Of a stretch of 64,000 nucleotides of DNA, positions 56,600 through 64,000 are shown one piece after another. Below the pieces are notes generated by a model that ran no database searches, was not told the DNA's origin, and saw only the letters and a program-made list of their open reading frames with translations. The stretch is from positions 3,286,001 to 3,350,000 of the forward strand of contig NZ_CP090978.1 in NCBI RefSeq assembly GCF_021513275.1, read 5' to 3'. The stretch comes from Paenibacillus hexagrammi (lineage in GTDB: Bacteria > Bacillota > Bacilli > Paenibacillales > NBRC-103111). Each line of letters starts with the position of its first letter. The stretch's first letter is position 1. Both the position numbers and the translations under genes were made by a program.

Positions 56600-58024
56600 T
56601 TATCCGCTGATTGCCACGCCATCAACCGCGAGCATTGCTTCACCAAGGGCTTCCGATAGGGTCGGATGCGGATGAATGGTTTGGCCCACTTCCCATGGGG
56701 TGGCGTTGAGCACCTGCGCGAGAGCGGCTTCCGTAATGCTGTTCGTCACTTGCGGTCCGATCATATGAACACCTAATATATCGTTGGATTCCTGATCAGC
56801 GATGACTTTGACAAAACCGTCTGCTGCTCCGTATACGAGCGCCTTACCGATAGCTTTAAAGCTGAATTTGCCCGTCTTAATTTTGTGACCCTTCTCCAGG
56901 GCTTGCTCTTCTGTGAGTCCCACACTCGCGATTTCGGGACGAGTATAGGTGCATTTCGGCACAAGATGAGCCGACAGTTCATCCGGATTGTGGCCACAGA
57001 TATGTTCCGCAGCTATGATGCCCTCGTGTCCGGCAACATGCGCCAGCATGAGACCGCCTATGGCGTCCCCGACTGCGTAAATATGCGATTCTGTCGTTTG
57101 CATGTAACGATTAGCGCGGATGAAGCCTTTATCGATCTGGATATCGGTATTTTCAAGCCCGATGCCTTCTGTATTGGCAATTCGACCTACGGATACAAGG
57201 ACTTTGTCCGCGGAAAGCTCGACGATCTCGCCTGCTTGGTCGGCCCGCATAGTCACCTTGCCGTCCGTAACGGCGATGGAATCCGCAATGACTTTCGCTC
57301 CAGTTACAAGTCGGATACCGCGCTTTTTAAACAGCCGTTCCAGTTCCTTGGAAACATCAGCGTCTTCCAGGCTCACCAGGCGCTTGTCCAGCTCGACGAC
57401 CGTCACCTCTACGCCAAAATCATTCAGCATGGAAGCCCATTCCACTCCGATGACGCCTCCGCCGATAATCACGATCGACTTAGGCAGCTCGTCCATCTGA
57501 AGAGCTTCTTCACTGGAGAGGATATGCTTCCCATCGATTTCAAGTCCAGGCAGACTCCGCGGTCTGGACCCCGTCGCAATAATCAGGTTCTGGGAAAGCA
57601 GCATATCGATTTCGCCGTCTTCTTTCTCCACAGAAACGGCCCCGCTGCGGGGCGAAAAGATGGATGGGCCGATGATTCGACCGTTACCGTTATGTATCGT
57701 AATTTTGTTCTTCTTCATCAGAAATTGCAGCCCTTGGTGCAGCTGATCGACAATGCCCTGCTTTCTGCGCTGAACCTGCTCAAAATTCAACTCCGATTGT
57801 CCTGACACAATGCCGAACTCCTCGCTGTTCTTGAGTGTAGCCAACACTTCTGCGCTCCGCAGCAGCGCCTTGCTCGGGATGCAGCCTTGATGCAAGCAGG
57901 TGCCCCCCATTTTGTCCCTTTCAACAATCGCAACCGACTTCCCAAGCTGCGCAGCACGAATAGCAGCCGTATAGCCCCCGATTCCGCCTCCAAGCACGAC
58001 GATATCGTATCTATATTCACTCAT
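56600..58024 (-). CDS. lpdV: Dihydrolipoamide dehydrogenase (E3) of the bkd complex
   Basis: The 474-residue flavoprotein has the FAD motif VVLGGGIGGYTAAI, the redox pair in GGTCLHQGCIPSK, an NAD motif (IIGGGVIGVEWA), and the C-terminal HPHPTLSE active-site His-Glu. It re-oxidises the lipoyl group of E2. It is placed before bkdAA, as in B. subtilis. bkdR, ptb, bcd and buk, which accompany it in B. subtilis, are not present in this window. Confidence 0.95.
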   Translation of the reverse strand: MSEYRYDIVVLGGGIGGYTAAIRAAQLGKSVAIVERDKMGGTCLHQGCIPSKALLRSAEVLATLKNSEEFGIVSGQSELNFEQVQRRKQGIVDQLHQGLQFLMKKNKITIHNGNGRIIGPSIFSPRSGAVSVEKEDGEIDMLLSQNLIIATGSRPRSLPGLEIDGKHILSSEEALQMDELPKSIVIIGGGVIGVEWASMLNDFGVEVTVVELDKRLVSLEDADVSKELERLFKKRGIRLVTGAKVIADSIAVTDGKVTMRADQAGEIVELSADKVLVSVGRIANTEGIGLENTDIQIDKGFIRANRYMQTTESHIYAVGDAIGGLMLAHVAGHEGIIAAEHICGHNPDELSAHLVPKCTYTRPEIASVGLTEEQALEKGHKIKTGKFSFKAIGKALVYGAADGFVKVIADQESNDILGVHMIGPQVTNSITEAALAQVLNATPWEVGQTIHPHPTLSEALGEAMLAVDGVAISG

Positions 58025-58199
58025 TCTTACGATTCCTCCTCAACAGCACATACATTTATGAATTTGATTTATTGCATGATATGAGACGCTTATCTCTATT
58101 ATATTACCCTTATTTGGTATAAGAATCATAGTCTTATTTGTGAATTAGACAGCAAATGAGATTCGGGGTATGATGGAGAAAACAACGTGAGGAGCAGCT

Positions 58200-58459
58200 A
58201 TGAAAGCGCCATTTTATCGATTTATCGCGATTCTTTTACTCGTCATTCCAGGAATTGCAGCCACTTACGGTTTTCTCGCCATGAAGGATGCTTTTTTGCA
58301 CAATTCAACAGCGAGATCGGACATATGCTTTGGGGGAAATTTTCACTTGGATTTATTCTTTTTGCCCTCGGTGTCGCCTTTATTGGCGGCTGGACGTTCT
58401 TCAGAGACCGCAAACGCAACTATGTTGCCCCCCGATTTAAGGCAAAAAGGCAAAAATAA
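58200..58459 (+). CDS. yqzF: DUF2627 membrane protein (YqzF-like), frameshifted
   Basis: The first part (FIAILLLVIPGIAATYGFLA, one membrane segment) and the second (LGFILFALGVAFIGGWTFF and RDRKRNYVAPRFKAKRQ) are in different frames. The break is a T6 run (58292-58297). A seventh T gives MKDAFFAQFN and about 86 residues. The locus is 260 bases, one short of a multiple of three. DUF2627 genes lie beside the bkd cluster in B. subtilis also. The function is unknown. Confidence 0.8.
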
Positions 58460-58481
58460 GACCGGACTCACGTCCGGTCTT
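58458..58481 (+). terminator. Hairpin after the DUF2627 gene
   Basis: A perfect AAGACCGGAC/GTCCGGTCTT stem with a four-base loop lies at the gene end. The T tract is weak. A nearly identical hairpin core (ACCGGAC/GTCCGGT) recurs at 60179-60196 on the other side of the insertion element. Confidence 0.65.
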
Positions 58482-58507
58482 ACTGTTGATAAAGGCAAAC
58501 GGAGATC

Positions 58508-58586
58508 TCAGTAGTTTTCGGAGAAGAGTGCGTGCGCCTTTGACAGTTTTGTTATCACCTTAGAAGGTATTAACTCAACTTTCGCA
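58508..58586. repeat. Left extended inverted repeat of the IS element
   Basis: This stretch is imperfectly matched, in inverted orientation, by 60078-60145. Shared blocks include TCAGTAG, TTTTGTTAT and CAACTTTCGCA. Confidence 0.65.
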
Positions 58587-58730
58587 CCTAATAAATCAGC
58601 GTAAGTCCAGGTGCGTACTGGATTTGTGATCGATAAGATACCCTGCTTGAAAATAGAAAAACACCGCTTCCTTTGGTAAAGTGAGAGTGTCGAAGTCACA
58701 CTACTACCACACAGAAGAGGTGTCCTCTAT

Positions 58731-60089
58731 ATGATAGAGCAAAAGCTATCCATTGATCAACTGCCAGCAGAAATTAAGTTGGCTTTCCAGGAACTGAAGG
58801 TCATTAAACACTTGAATGATGCTGGCTTCAAAAAGAAGTTCGGCTTCACCTGTGCGACCTTGTTCCGAATCATATTTGTACTGTTGTTTCAGCAGAAAAA
58901 TTGGTTTCGTCTGCTCGAAAGCCCTCAGGGCACAAATTATCCTGGGAAAGATGCGGTCTATCGTTTTCTCAATCACAGTGGATATGCTTGGCGACGCTTT
59001 TTAACACTACTAAGCCATGAGACCGTTCATCGCATGGAGCACCTTACCTCTGACAAGCGCGAAACGGCATTCATCTTCGATGATTCAATGTTTGAACGTA
59101 ACCGAAGCAAGGCTGTCGAGATGCTCGCACGCTTTAAAGATCATGCCACAGGAGCGTACTATAAGGGTTTCCGCATGCTAACCATGGGATGGACAGATGG
59201 ACATTCCTTCGTTCCAATTGACTTCGCGCTTCTCAGCTCGAACAACTCCAGCATCAATGGGATCGCCGACGGTATCGATAAACGCTCGTCAGGTTACAAG
59301 CGTCGGAAAGAAGCGCTGCAAAGTGCTCCAGATAACATCGCCGCTATGCTGGATCGCGCTATGGCTGCCGGTCTTTCCGCGTCCTATGTGCTCATGGATA
59401 GCTGGTTTACTCACGCGCCACTGATTCAAGAGATGCGTAATCGCGAATTACACGTCATTGGCATGGTGAAAAACGATAGAAAGCGATATCTAGTAGATGG
59501 GCATCGCATTTGCCTGAATTCACTATATTCACTTGCGGCTCGCATCGAGGGAAAGAACCGGCACATCCTTCGGCAGATTCGGACGGAGCTAGCTCCAGGG
59601 ATCCCCGTCATGGTTGTGTTCGTCCGTCATCGATCCAAGAAGAAGGAATGGCTAGCTATCCTCTCTACCGATCTTACGTTATCTGCTTCAGACATCATTC
59701 GGATTTACAGAATGCGTTGGGAAATAGAAGTCTTCTTTAAGTGCGCCAAATCCTTGCTGCGCCTGCAGAAGGAGTTTCAAGGACGCTCTTACGATCTGCT
59801 TATTAGCCATACAACGATCGTATTCGCGCGCTATATCTTACTGGCTTGGCAGCATCGCCAAAGCACGGATCAGCGGACAATTGGCGGTCTGTTCTATTTG
59901 TTGTGTGACGAAGTTGGCACGATTGACTGGGTCGTTGCACTTCAACAACTGGTCGAACTGATGAACGAAGTTGCCACAAAAGTTGGGAAGAGAATCTCAA
60001 AACTGATCCATCGTCAACTCCACGATTGGATAGCCGGTTTGCCTAGCTACATCAAGGTTTATTTGCCAATTTCAAGCTGCGAAAGTTGA
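58731..60089 (+). CDS. IS4-family DDE transposase
   Basis: The 452-residue protein is an intact DDE transposase. Catalytic residues are visible as FDDS (first Asp, about residue 114), LMDSWF (second Asp, about 225) and the IS4 Y-R-E-K signature in YRMRWEIEVFFKCAK (Glu about 336). The frame has no stops, so the element may be active or recently inserted. It is followed closely by the right inverted repeat, which overlaps its last codons. Confidence 0.93.
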   Translation: MIEQKLSIDQLPAEIKLAFQELKVIKHLNDAGFKKKFGFTCATLFRIIFVLLFQQKNWFRLLESPQGTNYPGKDAVYRFLNHSGYAWRRFLTLLSHETVHRMEHLTSDKRETAFIFDDSMFERNRSKAVEMLARFKDHATGAYYKGFRMLTMGWTDGHSFVPIDFALLSSNNSSINGIADGIDKRSSGYKRRKEALQSAPDNIAAMLDRAMAAGLSASYVLMDSWFTHAPLIQEMRNRELHVIGMVKNDRKRYLVDGHRICLNSLYSLAARIEGKNRHILRQIRTELAPGIPVMVVFVRHRSKKKEWLAILSTDLTLSASDIIRIYRMRWEIEVFFKCAKSLLRLQKEFQGRSYDLLISHTTIVFARYILLAWQHRQSTDQRTIGGLFYLLCDEVGTIDWVVALQQLVELMNEVATKVGKRISKLIHRQLHDWIAGLPSYIKVYLPISSCES

Positions 60090-60145
60090 GGTATTAATTT
60101 AATCAAATAACAAAATGTCAACAGCGCTCGGAGAAAAGCTACTGA
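60078..60145. repeat. Right extended inverted repeat of the IS element
   Basis: It is the inverted counterpart of 58508-58586 and overlaps the last four codons of the transposase gene. A GC-rich hairpin (60179-60196) follows just outside. Confidence 0.65.
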
Positions 60146-60178
60146 AGCTCGGAGTGAGCCTACTTTATCAACAAGCTC

Positions 60179-60196
60179 ACCGGACTCGCGTCCGGT
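60179..60196. repeat. Hairpin resembling the one at 58458-58481
   Basis: ACCGGAC/GTCCGGT around TCGC is followed by CTTACTGTT, very like the CTTACTGTT that follows the left hairpin. The two flank the element in direct as well as inverted sense, because the core is palindromic. Confidence 0.6.
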
Positions 60197-60245
60197 CTTA
60201 CTGTTTGATGAAAGCAACTTTGAAGCTCAAGCGGCTGTTCGCCAC

Positions 60246-60956
60246 TTATCTCCATCTCCAACGCGAAAACAAAGCCGCCCCTGCCGCGGCAAGCTGCTGT
60301 CCGCGGCTGCGTGCAGAGCCGTGCCATTCGTGCCGGGAATCCCGGTGCTCGAAGGGCACGGCTATTTCTGCGATGCGCAGGCCCCGCTGCTGCGCATCGC
60401 GAGCCAGCGCGGCTTCCGAACCGAAGCCGCGGAACAGCTCTTCCAGCTCCCGCAGCCGATCAGCGCGCATAGCGCGCTGTCCGGACAAGGGAGCTGCGGT
60501 CTTACTGCCGCTGGAGCGAAAAGCTCCTCCAGCGGTAAGCCGTTTGGCCAGGCCGGAGATCCCGGACCTGGCCGGTGAAGGCAGCGTGCCGATGACCAGG
60601 TCGGCATCGGCCCACAGGATCGGCTCCAGCAGCCTGGGAGCAAGCTTGGCGGTTTCCTGGAGATCGGCGTCGAGTATAAGCACGATTTCCCCTTGAGCGC
60701 GAGCGATTCCGGCTTGTATGGCAGCCTCTTTCCCCAGTCTCAACCGGTGCCTGACTAACAGATCAGACCACGGCCAGGCTTCTTCGTAAGTTCGATCGGT
60801 ACTGCCGTCGTCGATGACGATCAGCTCATAATGCTTTCTTGAATCAAGCCGTGTAGGGTAGTGCTCCCAAGGCACCTCCGTCACATGTTGCAGTGTATGA
60901 GCAATCGTTCGTTCCACATTCCAGGCTGGGACAATTATCGATAGATTCGGCTTCAT
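60246..60956 (-). CDS. Family 2 glycosyltransferase
   Basis: The 236-residue protein is a GT-A fold glycosyltransferase of the dolichol-phosphate-mannose-synthase-like type. It has the NLSIIVPAWN start, VIDDGSTD and the ILDADLQE metal motif. The C-terminal half is Ala/Arg-rich and high in G+C. There are no membrane segments. The ATG at 60954-60956 has AGGTGG six bases before it and overlaps the steA stop, so the two are coupled. The sugar and acceptor are unknown. Confidence 0.85.
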   Translation of the reverse strand: MKPNLSIIVPAWNVERTIAHTLQHVTEVPWEHYPTRLDSRKHYELIVIDDGSTDRTYEEAWPWSDLLVRHRLRLGKEAAIQAGIARAQGEIVLILDADLQETAKLAPRLLEPILWADADLVIGTLPSPARSGISGLAKRLTAGGAFRSSGSKTAAPLSGQRAMRADRLRELEELFRGFGSEAALARDAQQRGLRIAEIAVPFEHRDSRHEWHGSARSRGQQLAAAGAALFSRWRWR

Positions 60957-62107
60957 CCATACCCACCTAGCTTCCATACAACTTGTGTCCATTTATCTGT
61001 AATCCAATCCATTTGCAGCAGAGTAAGAGCAATGAAACCCGCCGACAAACAAAGCGTTATGAGCGTTTCGGTTAGCTGTGACCGTTTTTGCTGATAAAAC
61101 ATGTTGACACTCTTGATATCGATCAGTCGATGACCTGCCTTCATCTGAACGAGCAGAGCTCCGCCCATGTCTGTTCTTCCATTCTCCAAGAAGTTGATCA
61201 TATGGGTGTCAGTCCCTGCCGTCACAATCCATGAAGCCCCTTTCTCAAAGGCAAGCAGCATCGACACTTCCGTACTTGTTCCGAAACCAGTAAAAGCCTG
61301 CGCCCTAAGCCCGCGCATTCGAAGCCGCTGCAATTCCGACTCCTCTGCGTCCCGTTCATGGTGAACAATCAGCTCAGCCCCGCAATGGAGCGCCCGGTCC
61401 GACATGCTCCCCAATGCACCTACGATCAGATGGGGCTTGTAGCCGCAATCCAGAAGCACATCAGCTCCACGCTCCACGGCTATGAGAATCGGGCGGAAAT
61501 CCCGTATATACGCTTTCGCATCCTCTACATCTGTCAGGCAATCCTTGCCACCGGCAACAACCAGTACATGCTTGTCACTCCAATCCACAGGCAAATCGGG
61601 CAAAGGTTGTCTATGTACAATTTCATGTTTGTGCTGCAAAGCCGTCTTCAATGTCTGTTCAATCAAAGACTCCATTCGATCAGCCGCCCAGCTTTGCGCT
61701 GACTGCATCTGCTTCATCCATTGTTCTTTGGTCATCAACTTGCAGGAAACCTGCTGATCTTCCCAAACTGCGTAATCTCCGTACATATAAATGATAATGT
61801 CCTGCTCGAACCGCTCCAAGTCCTCCAAGCTCGCTTCCCACACGGGAATTCCGTGCCGCAGCAGCAAGAGAAGACCATGAGACGGATACATACCGCTCAT
61901 TGCTTCTTCACAGCTAATAACTGCTTTCACCTTGCGTTCTATACATGCTTGAGCTGTTGACTCATCTAAGTCCTGCTGTTTCATGACGACGATTCTGCCT
62001 GGAGGAAGAGCGCGCAGCGTGCTTTGAGGTATAGGGCAGATGCTGATTTTTCCTTTACAAATAAGCTCAAGTTTGTCCTTCAAGCCTGTGAAAGATGGCC
62101 AATTCAT
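60953..62107 (-). CDS. steA: SteA-like putative cytokinetic ring protein
   Basis: The 384-residue protein has an N-terminal domain, a central thiamine-pyrophosphokinase-like domain (about residues 180-340, ADVLLDCGYKPHLIVG), and a C-terminal membrane segment (about 352-372). This is the layout of SteA, which with SteB takes part in cell separation in Corynebacterium. The expected GDxDS acidic motif reads GALGS at 230-234, so nucleotide or metal chemistry is probably lost. The gene is coupled to the glycosyltransferase. The function in Firmicutes is unproven. Confidence 0.8.
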   Translation of the reverse strand: MNWPSFTGLKDKLELICKGKISICPIPQSTLRALPPGRIVVMKQQDLDESTAQACIERKVKAVISCEEAMSGMYPSHGLLLLLRHGIPVWEASLEDLERFEQDIIIYMYGDYAVWEDQQVSCKLMTKEQWMKQMQSAQSWAADRMESLIEQTLKTALQHKHEIVHRQPLPDLPVDWSDKHVLVVAGGKDCLTDVEDAKAYIRDFRPILIAVERGADVLLDCGYKPHLIVGALGSMSDRALHCGAELIVHHERDAEESELQRLRMRGLRAQAFTGFGTSTEVSMLLAFEKGASWIVTAGTDTHMINFLENGRTDMGGALLVQMKAGHRLIDIKSVNMFYQQKRSQLTETLITLCLSAGFIALTLLQMDWITDKWTQVVWKLGGYG

Positions 62108-62239
62108 GATTACACCGACTTCCTTTGTGCCTACTCAAATGTTGGAATTATTGTAACCTTGTTACCGTGAATCTATGTATATTTTGCCAATTTCGAGGCA
62201 ATGATTGTAAGAAATTCATAGTAAGGAGGTTGAGACTTG

Positions 62240-62420
62240 ATGGAGCTAAACATGAGTGCAGACGAGGTCCTGGGTCACATTGTGCAGCTTCACAACAGCG
62301 GAGAATCACTTACGAAAAAATGTGAAGAAGCAGCATCCGGACTTAATGAAGAATGCTTTGTATTACTATCCTAGCTGGGAGCACGCGATTCAAAAGACTG
62401 GCGTTAACGACATCCACTAA
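62240..62420 (+). CDS. Small homing-endonuclease-repeat-like protein, frameshifted
   Basis: The frame starts with MSADEVLGHIVQLHNSGESLT and continues, after removal of one A from an A6 run near 62313-62318, as NVKKQHPDLMKNALYYYPSW and EHAIQKTGVNDIH. The pattern of a G-x-L-T turn, a VKK-HP-LM segment and a final SW--AI---G resembles the homing-endonuclease-associated repeat. The repaired protein has about 59 residues, and the locus is 181 bases, one more than a multiple of three. AAGGAGG precedes the start. The family assignment is by pattern only. Confidence 0.6.
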
Positions 62421-62445
62421 TCATACATAGACCCACAAATCAAAC

Positions 62446-62484
62446 AAGCCCCTGCCGGAACCTGAGATTCCTGCGGGGCTTTTC
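62446..62484. terminator. Bidirectional terminator
   Basis: AAGCCCC and GGGGCTT arms with inner GGAA/TTCC pairing are followed by TTCCTATTTT. It lies between convergent small genes. Confidence 0.75.
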
Positions 62485-62514
62485 CTATTTTACCTACATT
62501 TCAATTGTGTACGC

Positions 62515-62694
62515 CTACTCCTCGATAACTTCCCATTCGACCTGGAGCATTTTATCTAACCAAGTACGTATGTTGATTTCGATGGCCTGCTGAATTTCTT
62601 CATCGGTAAGTTCACCGAGCTTCTGCTCTGCAATTTCGAGCATCTCTTCTTTGACAGCACTGCCTTCAACAGACAGCTTTACTTGGACACGCAT
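62515..62694 (-). CDS. Small acidic protein, unknown
   Basis: The 59-residue protein is rich in Glu, with an MRVQVKLSVEG strand and two predicted helices ending in LQVEWEVIEE. There are no cysteines or membrane segments. The ATG at 62692-62694 has AAGGTGG seven bases before it; the longer upstream frame is not needed. I do not recognise a family. Confidence 0.6.
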   Translation of the reverse strand: MRVQVKLSVEGSAVKEEMLEIAEQKLGELTDEEIQQAIEINIRTWLDKMLQVEWEVIEE

Positions 62695-62805
62695 GTTGAC
62701 ACCACCTTTTGAAGCTAATTTCGTTACAATAAAACTTTCCATTGCTGCAACGGTTCCGTTTGCATACAATAGAAAAACAACAAGTTATGAAAAGAGGGAT
62801 TGATG

Positions 62806-63063
62806 ATGTCTCTATCAACAGCAAAAAAGAAACGGATCAAGCATCTTCGTGAAGGCAAATCAGATCCGTCTGTCCAACGACTGAACTGGAATGGTGTAAA
62901 TCCTGTTACCAAAACAACACCGACCATGAAGGAAGCTTTAGAGCGACGCTACCACAAACATAAACAAAGGAATTGGAGCCAGGAACATGGAGCCGATTCC
63001 TTTTCTATTTATATTCATCTTCTTAAAGCAGCTCCAGGCCTTGAGACTTCAGATAGGTCGTAA
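62806..63063 (+). CDS. Small basic protein, YqkK-like
   Basis: The first ~55 residues (STAKKKRIKHLREGKSDPS, then WNGVNPVTKTTPT and KHKQRNW) resemble a small basic protein conserved in Bacillales (YqkK-type). The last ~28 residues look non-coding and overlap the convergent gene at 63023, and a GGAAT/ATTCC hairpin lies inside. The natural end may be earlier. GAGGG is seven bases before the ATG at 62806. Confidence 0.55.
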   Translation: MSLSTAKKKRIKHLREGKSDPSVQRLNWNGVNPVTKTTPTMKEALERRYHKHKQRNWSQEHGADSFSIYIHLLKAAPGLETSDRS

Positions 63064-63262
63064 TCTGATCCTTCTCTTCTTCACGAAACGCATAGTTACA
63101 GTCAAAGCCGTTAAAAAGAAGCCCCCACTTGTGAATCGAGCGATCCTCAGCTAGAATCAACTCCGCAACGTATAGCGAATCAGGCTCGTCTTCAAACTGC
63201 AGCCCTACGTAGATGTTCGGTTCGGAACCACTGTCATCCTTCTCCCAATAGTCGATTATCAC
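63023..63262 (-). CDS. Small acidic protein, unknown
   Basis: The 79-residue protein is acidic with several aromatic residues (YVGLQFEDEPDSLYVAELIL, WGLLFNGFDCNYAF). It starts with GTG at 63260-63262, eight bases after GGAGGG. The 3' end overlaps the convergent frame at 62806-63063 by about 40 bases. I do not recognise a family; no membrane segment is seen. Confidence 0.6.
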   Translation of the reverse strand: MIIDYWEKDDSGSEPNIYVGLQFEDEPDSLYVAELILAEDRSIHKWGLLFNGFDCNYAFREEEKDQITTYLKSQGLELL

Positions 63263-63365
63263 GCTTCCAGCCCTCCTATTGAATAAAAGTTCGTTTATTA
63301 CTATAATATACTAATGCACCCATGCTAACAAAGGTTAGGTCATGCTAGTTTGAGGAGGAATTCAT

Positions 63366-63632
63366 GTGGCTTATGATCCGCAGGTAGTTGATGCGAAGGT
63401 TGTCAGTGACAACAAAAAAAATGGTCTCTTCGAAATTGTGGCCGTTCTTAAAGACAGAAACGAGTGCCGCCTCTTTTTCGAGAGAGATCCCGAAACAGGA
63501 GTTGGCAAAGTAACGGACCTGAATAGATTAATGAAAGAGCCTTGCCCGATTTGCCGCAAAGATTACTTGTGCAATTGCCTGGATCGCTTTAAGCATACCA
63601 TTGCTGAACAGTCCATGCAGTACATTAAATAA
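63366..63632 (+). CDS. Small cysteine-containing protein, possible zinc binder
   Basis: The 88-residue protein has a beta-rich start and a C-terminal cysteine cluster, CPICRKDYLCNC, suggesting a zinc site. It starts with GTG at 63366, seven bases after GAGGAGG; the ATG next to the ribosome site is in another frame. A terminator follows. No family is recognised. Confidence 0.65.
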   Translation: MAYDPQVVDAKVVSDNKKNGLFEIVAVLKDRNECRLFFERDPETGVGKVTDLNRLMKEPCPICRKDYLCNCLDRFKHTIAEQSMQYIK

Positions 63633-63646
63633 TTGTTGCTATGGGT

Positions 63647-63688
63647 ACAAAAAAGAACCTGACCGCTACTGGTTAGGTTCTTTTTTCT
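63647..63688. terminator. Bidirectional terminator between the small gene and cbiA
   Basis: AAAAAAGAACCT and AGGTTCTTTTTT arms with inner ACC/GGT pairing have T tracts on both strands. It overlaps the last codons of cbiA. Confidence 0.85.
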
Positions 63689-64000
63689 TGTCGCGGTATA
63701 CGGCGCAGGCATCCAGCCATCGACCGACCATCTGCGGATTAGAGGCAAAATGCAAATGCGTATAGCCGGCTACCAGATTGGCCATGACGATGCCCTCGGG
63801 CTTTGTTCCGAGCCGGCCTTTGGAATGGAAGGCAGGCTTCACTTCCTGTTCATCGCTATGAAAGGTAGAATAGTGAAACTCATGCCCTCTTGCCTTCTCT
63901 CCCTCTGCTAATAGGAAATTACCTGGCACACCTTCCACCTCGCGGTACCCGAGCGCTGCCAGCTTCCGCTGCATGACCACTCTTCCAGGAATGACTCCAA
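63666..64000 (-). CDS. cbiA: Cobyrinate a,c-diamide synthase, C-terminal part
   Basis: The window holds about the last 111 codons; the gene continues beyond the right edge. The visible part is the end of the glutamine amidotransferase domain, with IPGRVVMQRKLAALGYREV and the THLHFASNP segment that contains the catalytic His. The enzyme amidates cobyrinate in cobalamin synthesis. The sequence is also compatible with hydrogenobyrinate synthase (CobB). Confidence 0.85.
   Translation of the reverse strand, partial: GVIPGRVVMQRKLAALGYREVEGVPGNFLLAEGEKARGHEFHYSTFHSDEQEVKPAFHSKGRLGTKPEGIVMANLVAGYTHLHFASNPQMVGRWLDACAVYRDKKKEPNQ

Larger units (their letters stand above)
58508..60145 (+). mobile_element. 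IS4-family insertion sequence with extended imperfect inverted repeats
   Basis: The element holds one transposase gene. Inverted similarity covers about 58508-58586 on the left and 60078-60145 on the right: the TCAGTAG-TTTTC, TTGACA-TTTTGTTAT and GTATTAA-TCAACTTTCGCA blocks recur in the same order on the opposite strand. This is longer than the 16-20 bp ends typical of IS4. The exact ends and target-site duplication cannot be fixed by eye. It separates the DUF2627/bkd region from a glycosyltransferase gene. Confidence 0.75.

Noticed and set aside
56885..57805. Long open frame antisense to lpdV
   Set aside because: It is antisense to an intact dihydrolipoamide dehydrogenase.

Overview
The window looks like a chromosomal segment of an endospore-forming member of the Paenibacillaceae (Paenibacillus or a close relative). 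The basis is protein-level recognition of Bacillales-specific sporulation genes (spoIIA-sigF, spoVA, spmAB, dacB, dacF, ytfJ, spoIIM, ypeB) and gene order that largely follows Bacillus subtilis. No rRNA, tRNA, CRISPR array or prophage block was seen. The only mobile element is one IS4-type insertion near the right end.

Layout, left to right. 1-5.6 kb: ypeB (cut by the edge), a small zinc ribbon, prsW, gudB, a primase-helicase-like protein and mecA. 5.7-13.3 kb: cell-envelope and hypothetical genes, a rhodanese, and serA behind a T-box leader. 13.4-24.5 kb: a leftward block resE-resD-resC-resB-resA (cytochrome c maturation and respiratory control), rluB, spmB-spmA-dacB, ytfJ-ytfI. 24.7-30.7 kb: scpB-scpA, an M50-type membrane protease, and the riboflavin operon ribD-ribE-ribBA-ribH under an FMN riboswitch. 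30.7-36.7 kb: ppiB, an isolated small transcription unit with a structured leader, lysA, spoVAF-spoVAB-spoVAA. 36.7-51.3 kb: sigF-spoIIAB-spoIIAA behind a sigma-H promoter, dacF, pdp, a CuA-type cupredoxin, a yvyF-like gene, two tandem purine nucleoside phosphorylases, deoB, xerD, a DUF4227 gene, ald, fur, spoIIM, an EndoQ-type nuclease and nudF. 51.3-58.5 kb: an mciZ-like gene, an M20 peptidase, prli42 and the branched-chain keto-acid dehydrogenase genes (lpdV-bkdAA-bkdAB-bkdB) with yqzF. 58.5-64 kb: the IS element, a glycosyltransferase, a SteA-like gene, several small hypothetical genes, and the end of cbiA.

The most striking property is technical or evolutionary: thirteen otherwise conserved genes (gudB, resC, resB, ribD, spoVAF, pdp, deoB, DUF4227, ald, fur, mciZ-like, yqzF and a small gene at 62.2 kb) are each split by a single-base indel, mostly in mononucleotide runs. 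Both halves are well preserved every time and the gene lengths are off by exactly one base. Homopolymer sequencing error is the simplest reading. These genes are given here as whole loci with the frameshift marked.

Candidates for new biology are modest: a promoter, a possible pseudoknot leader, an intrinsic terminator and a 53-residue helix-turn-helix-like gene at 31.3-31.7 kb; a primase-helicase whose Toprim metal residues are replaced; a SteA homologue and an M50 protease with altered signature motifs; a stand-alone CuA cupredoxin; and a spoVA cluster lacking the core spoVAC-AD-AE genes.
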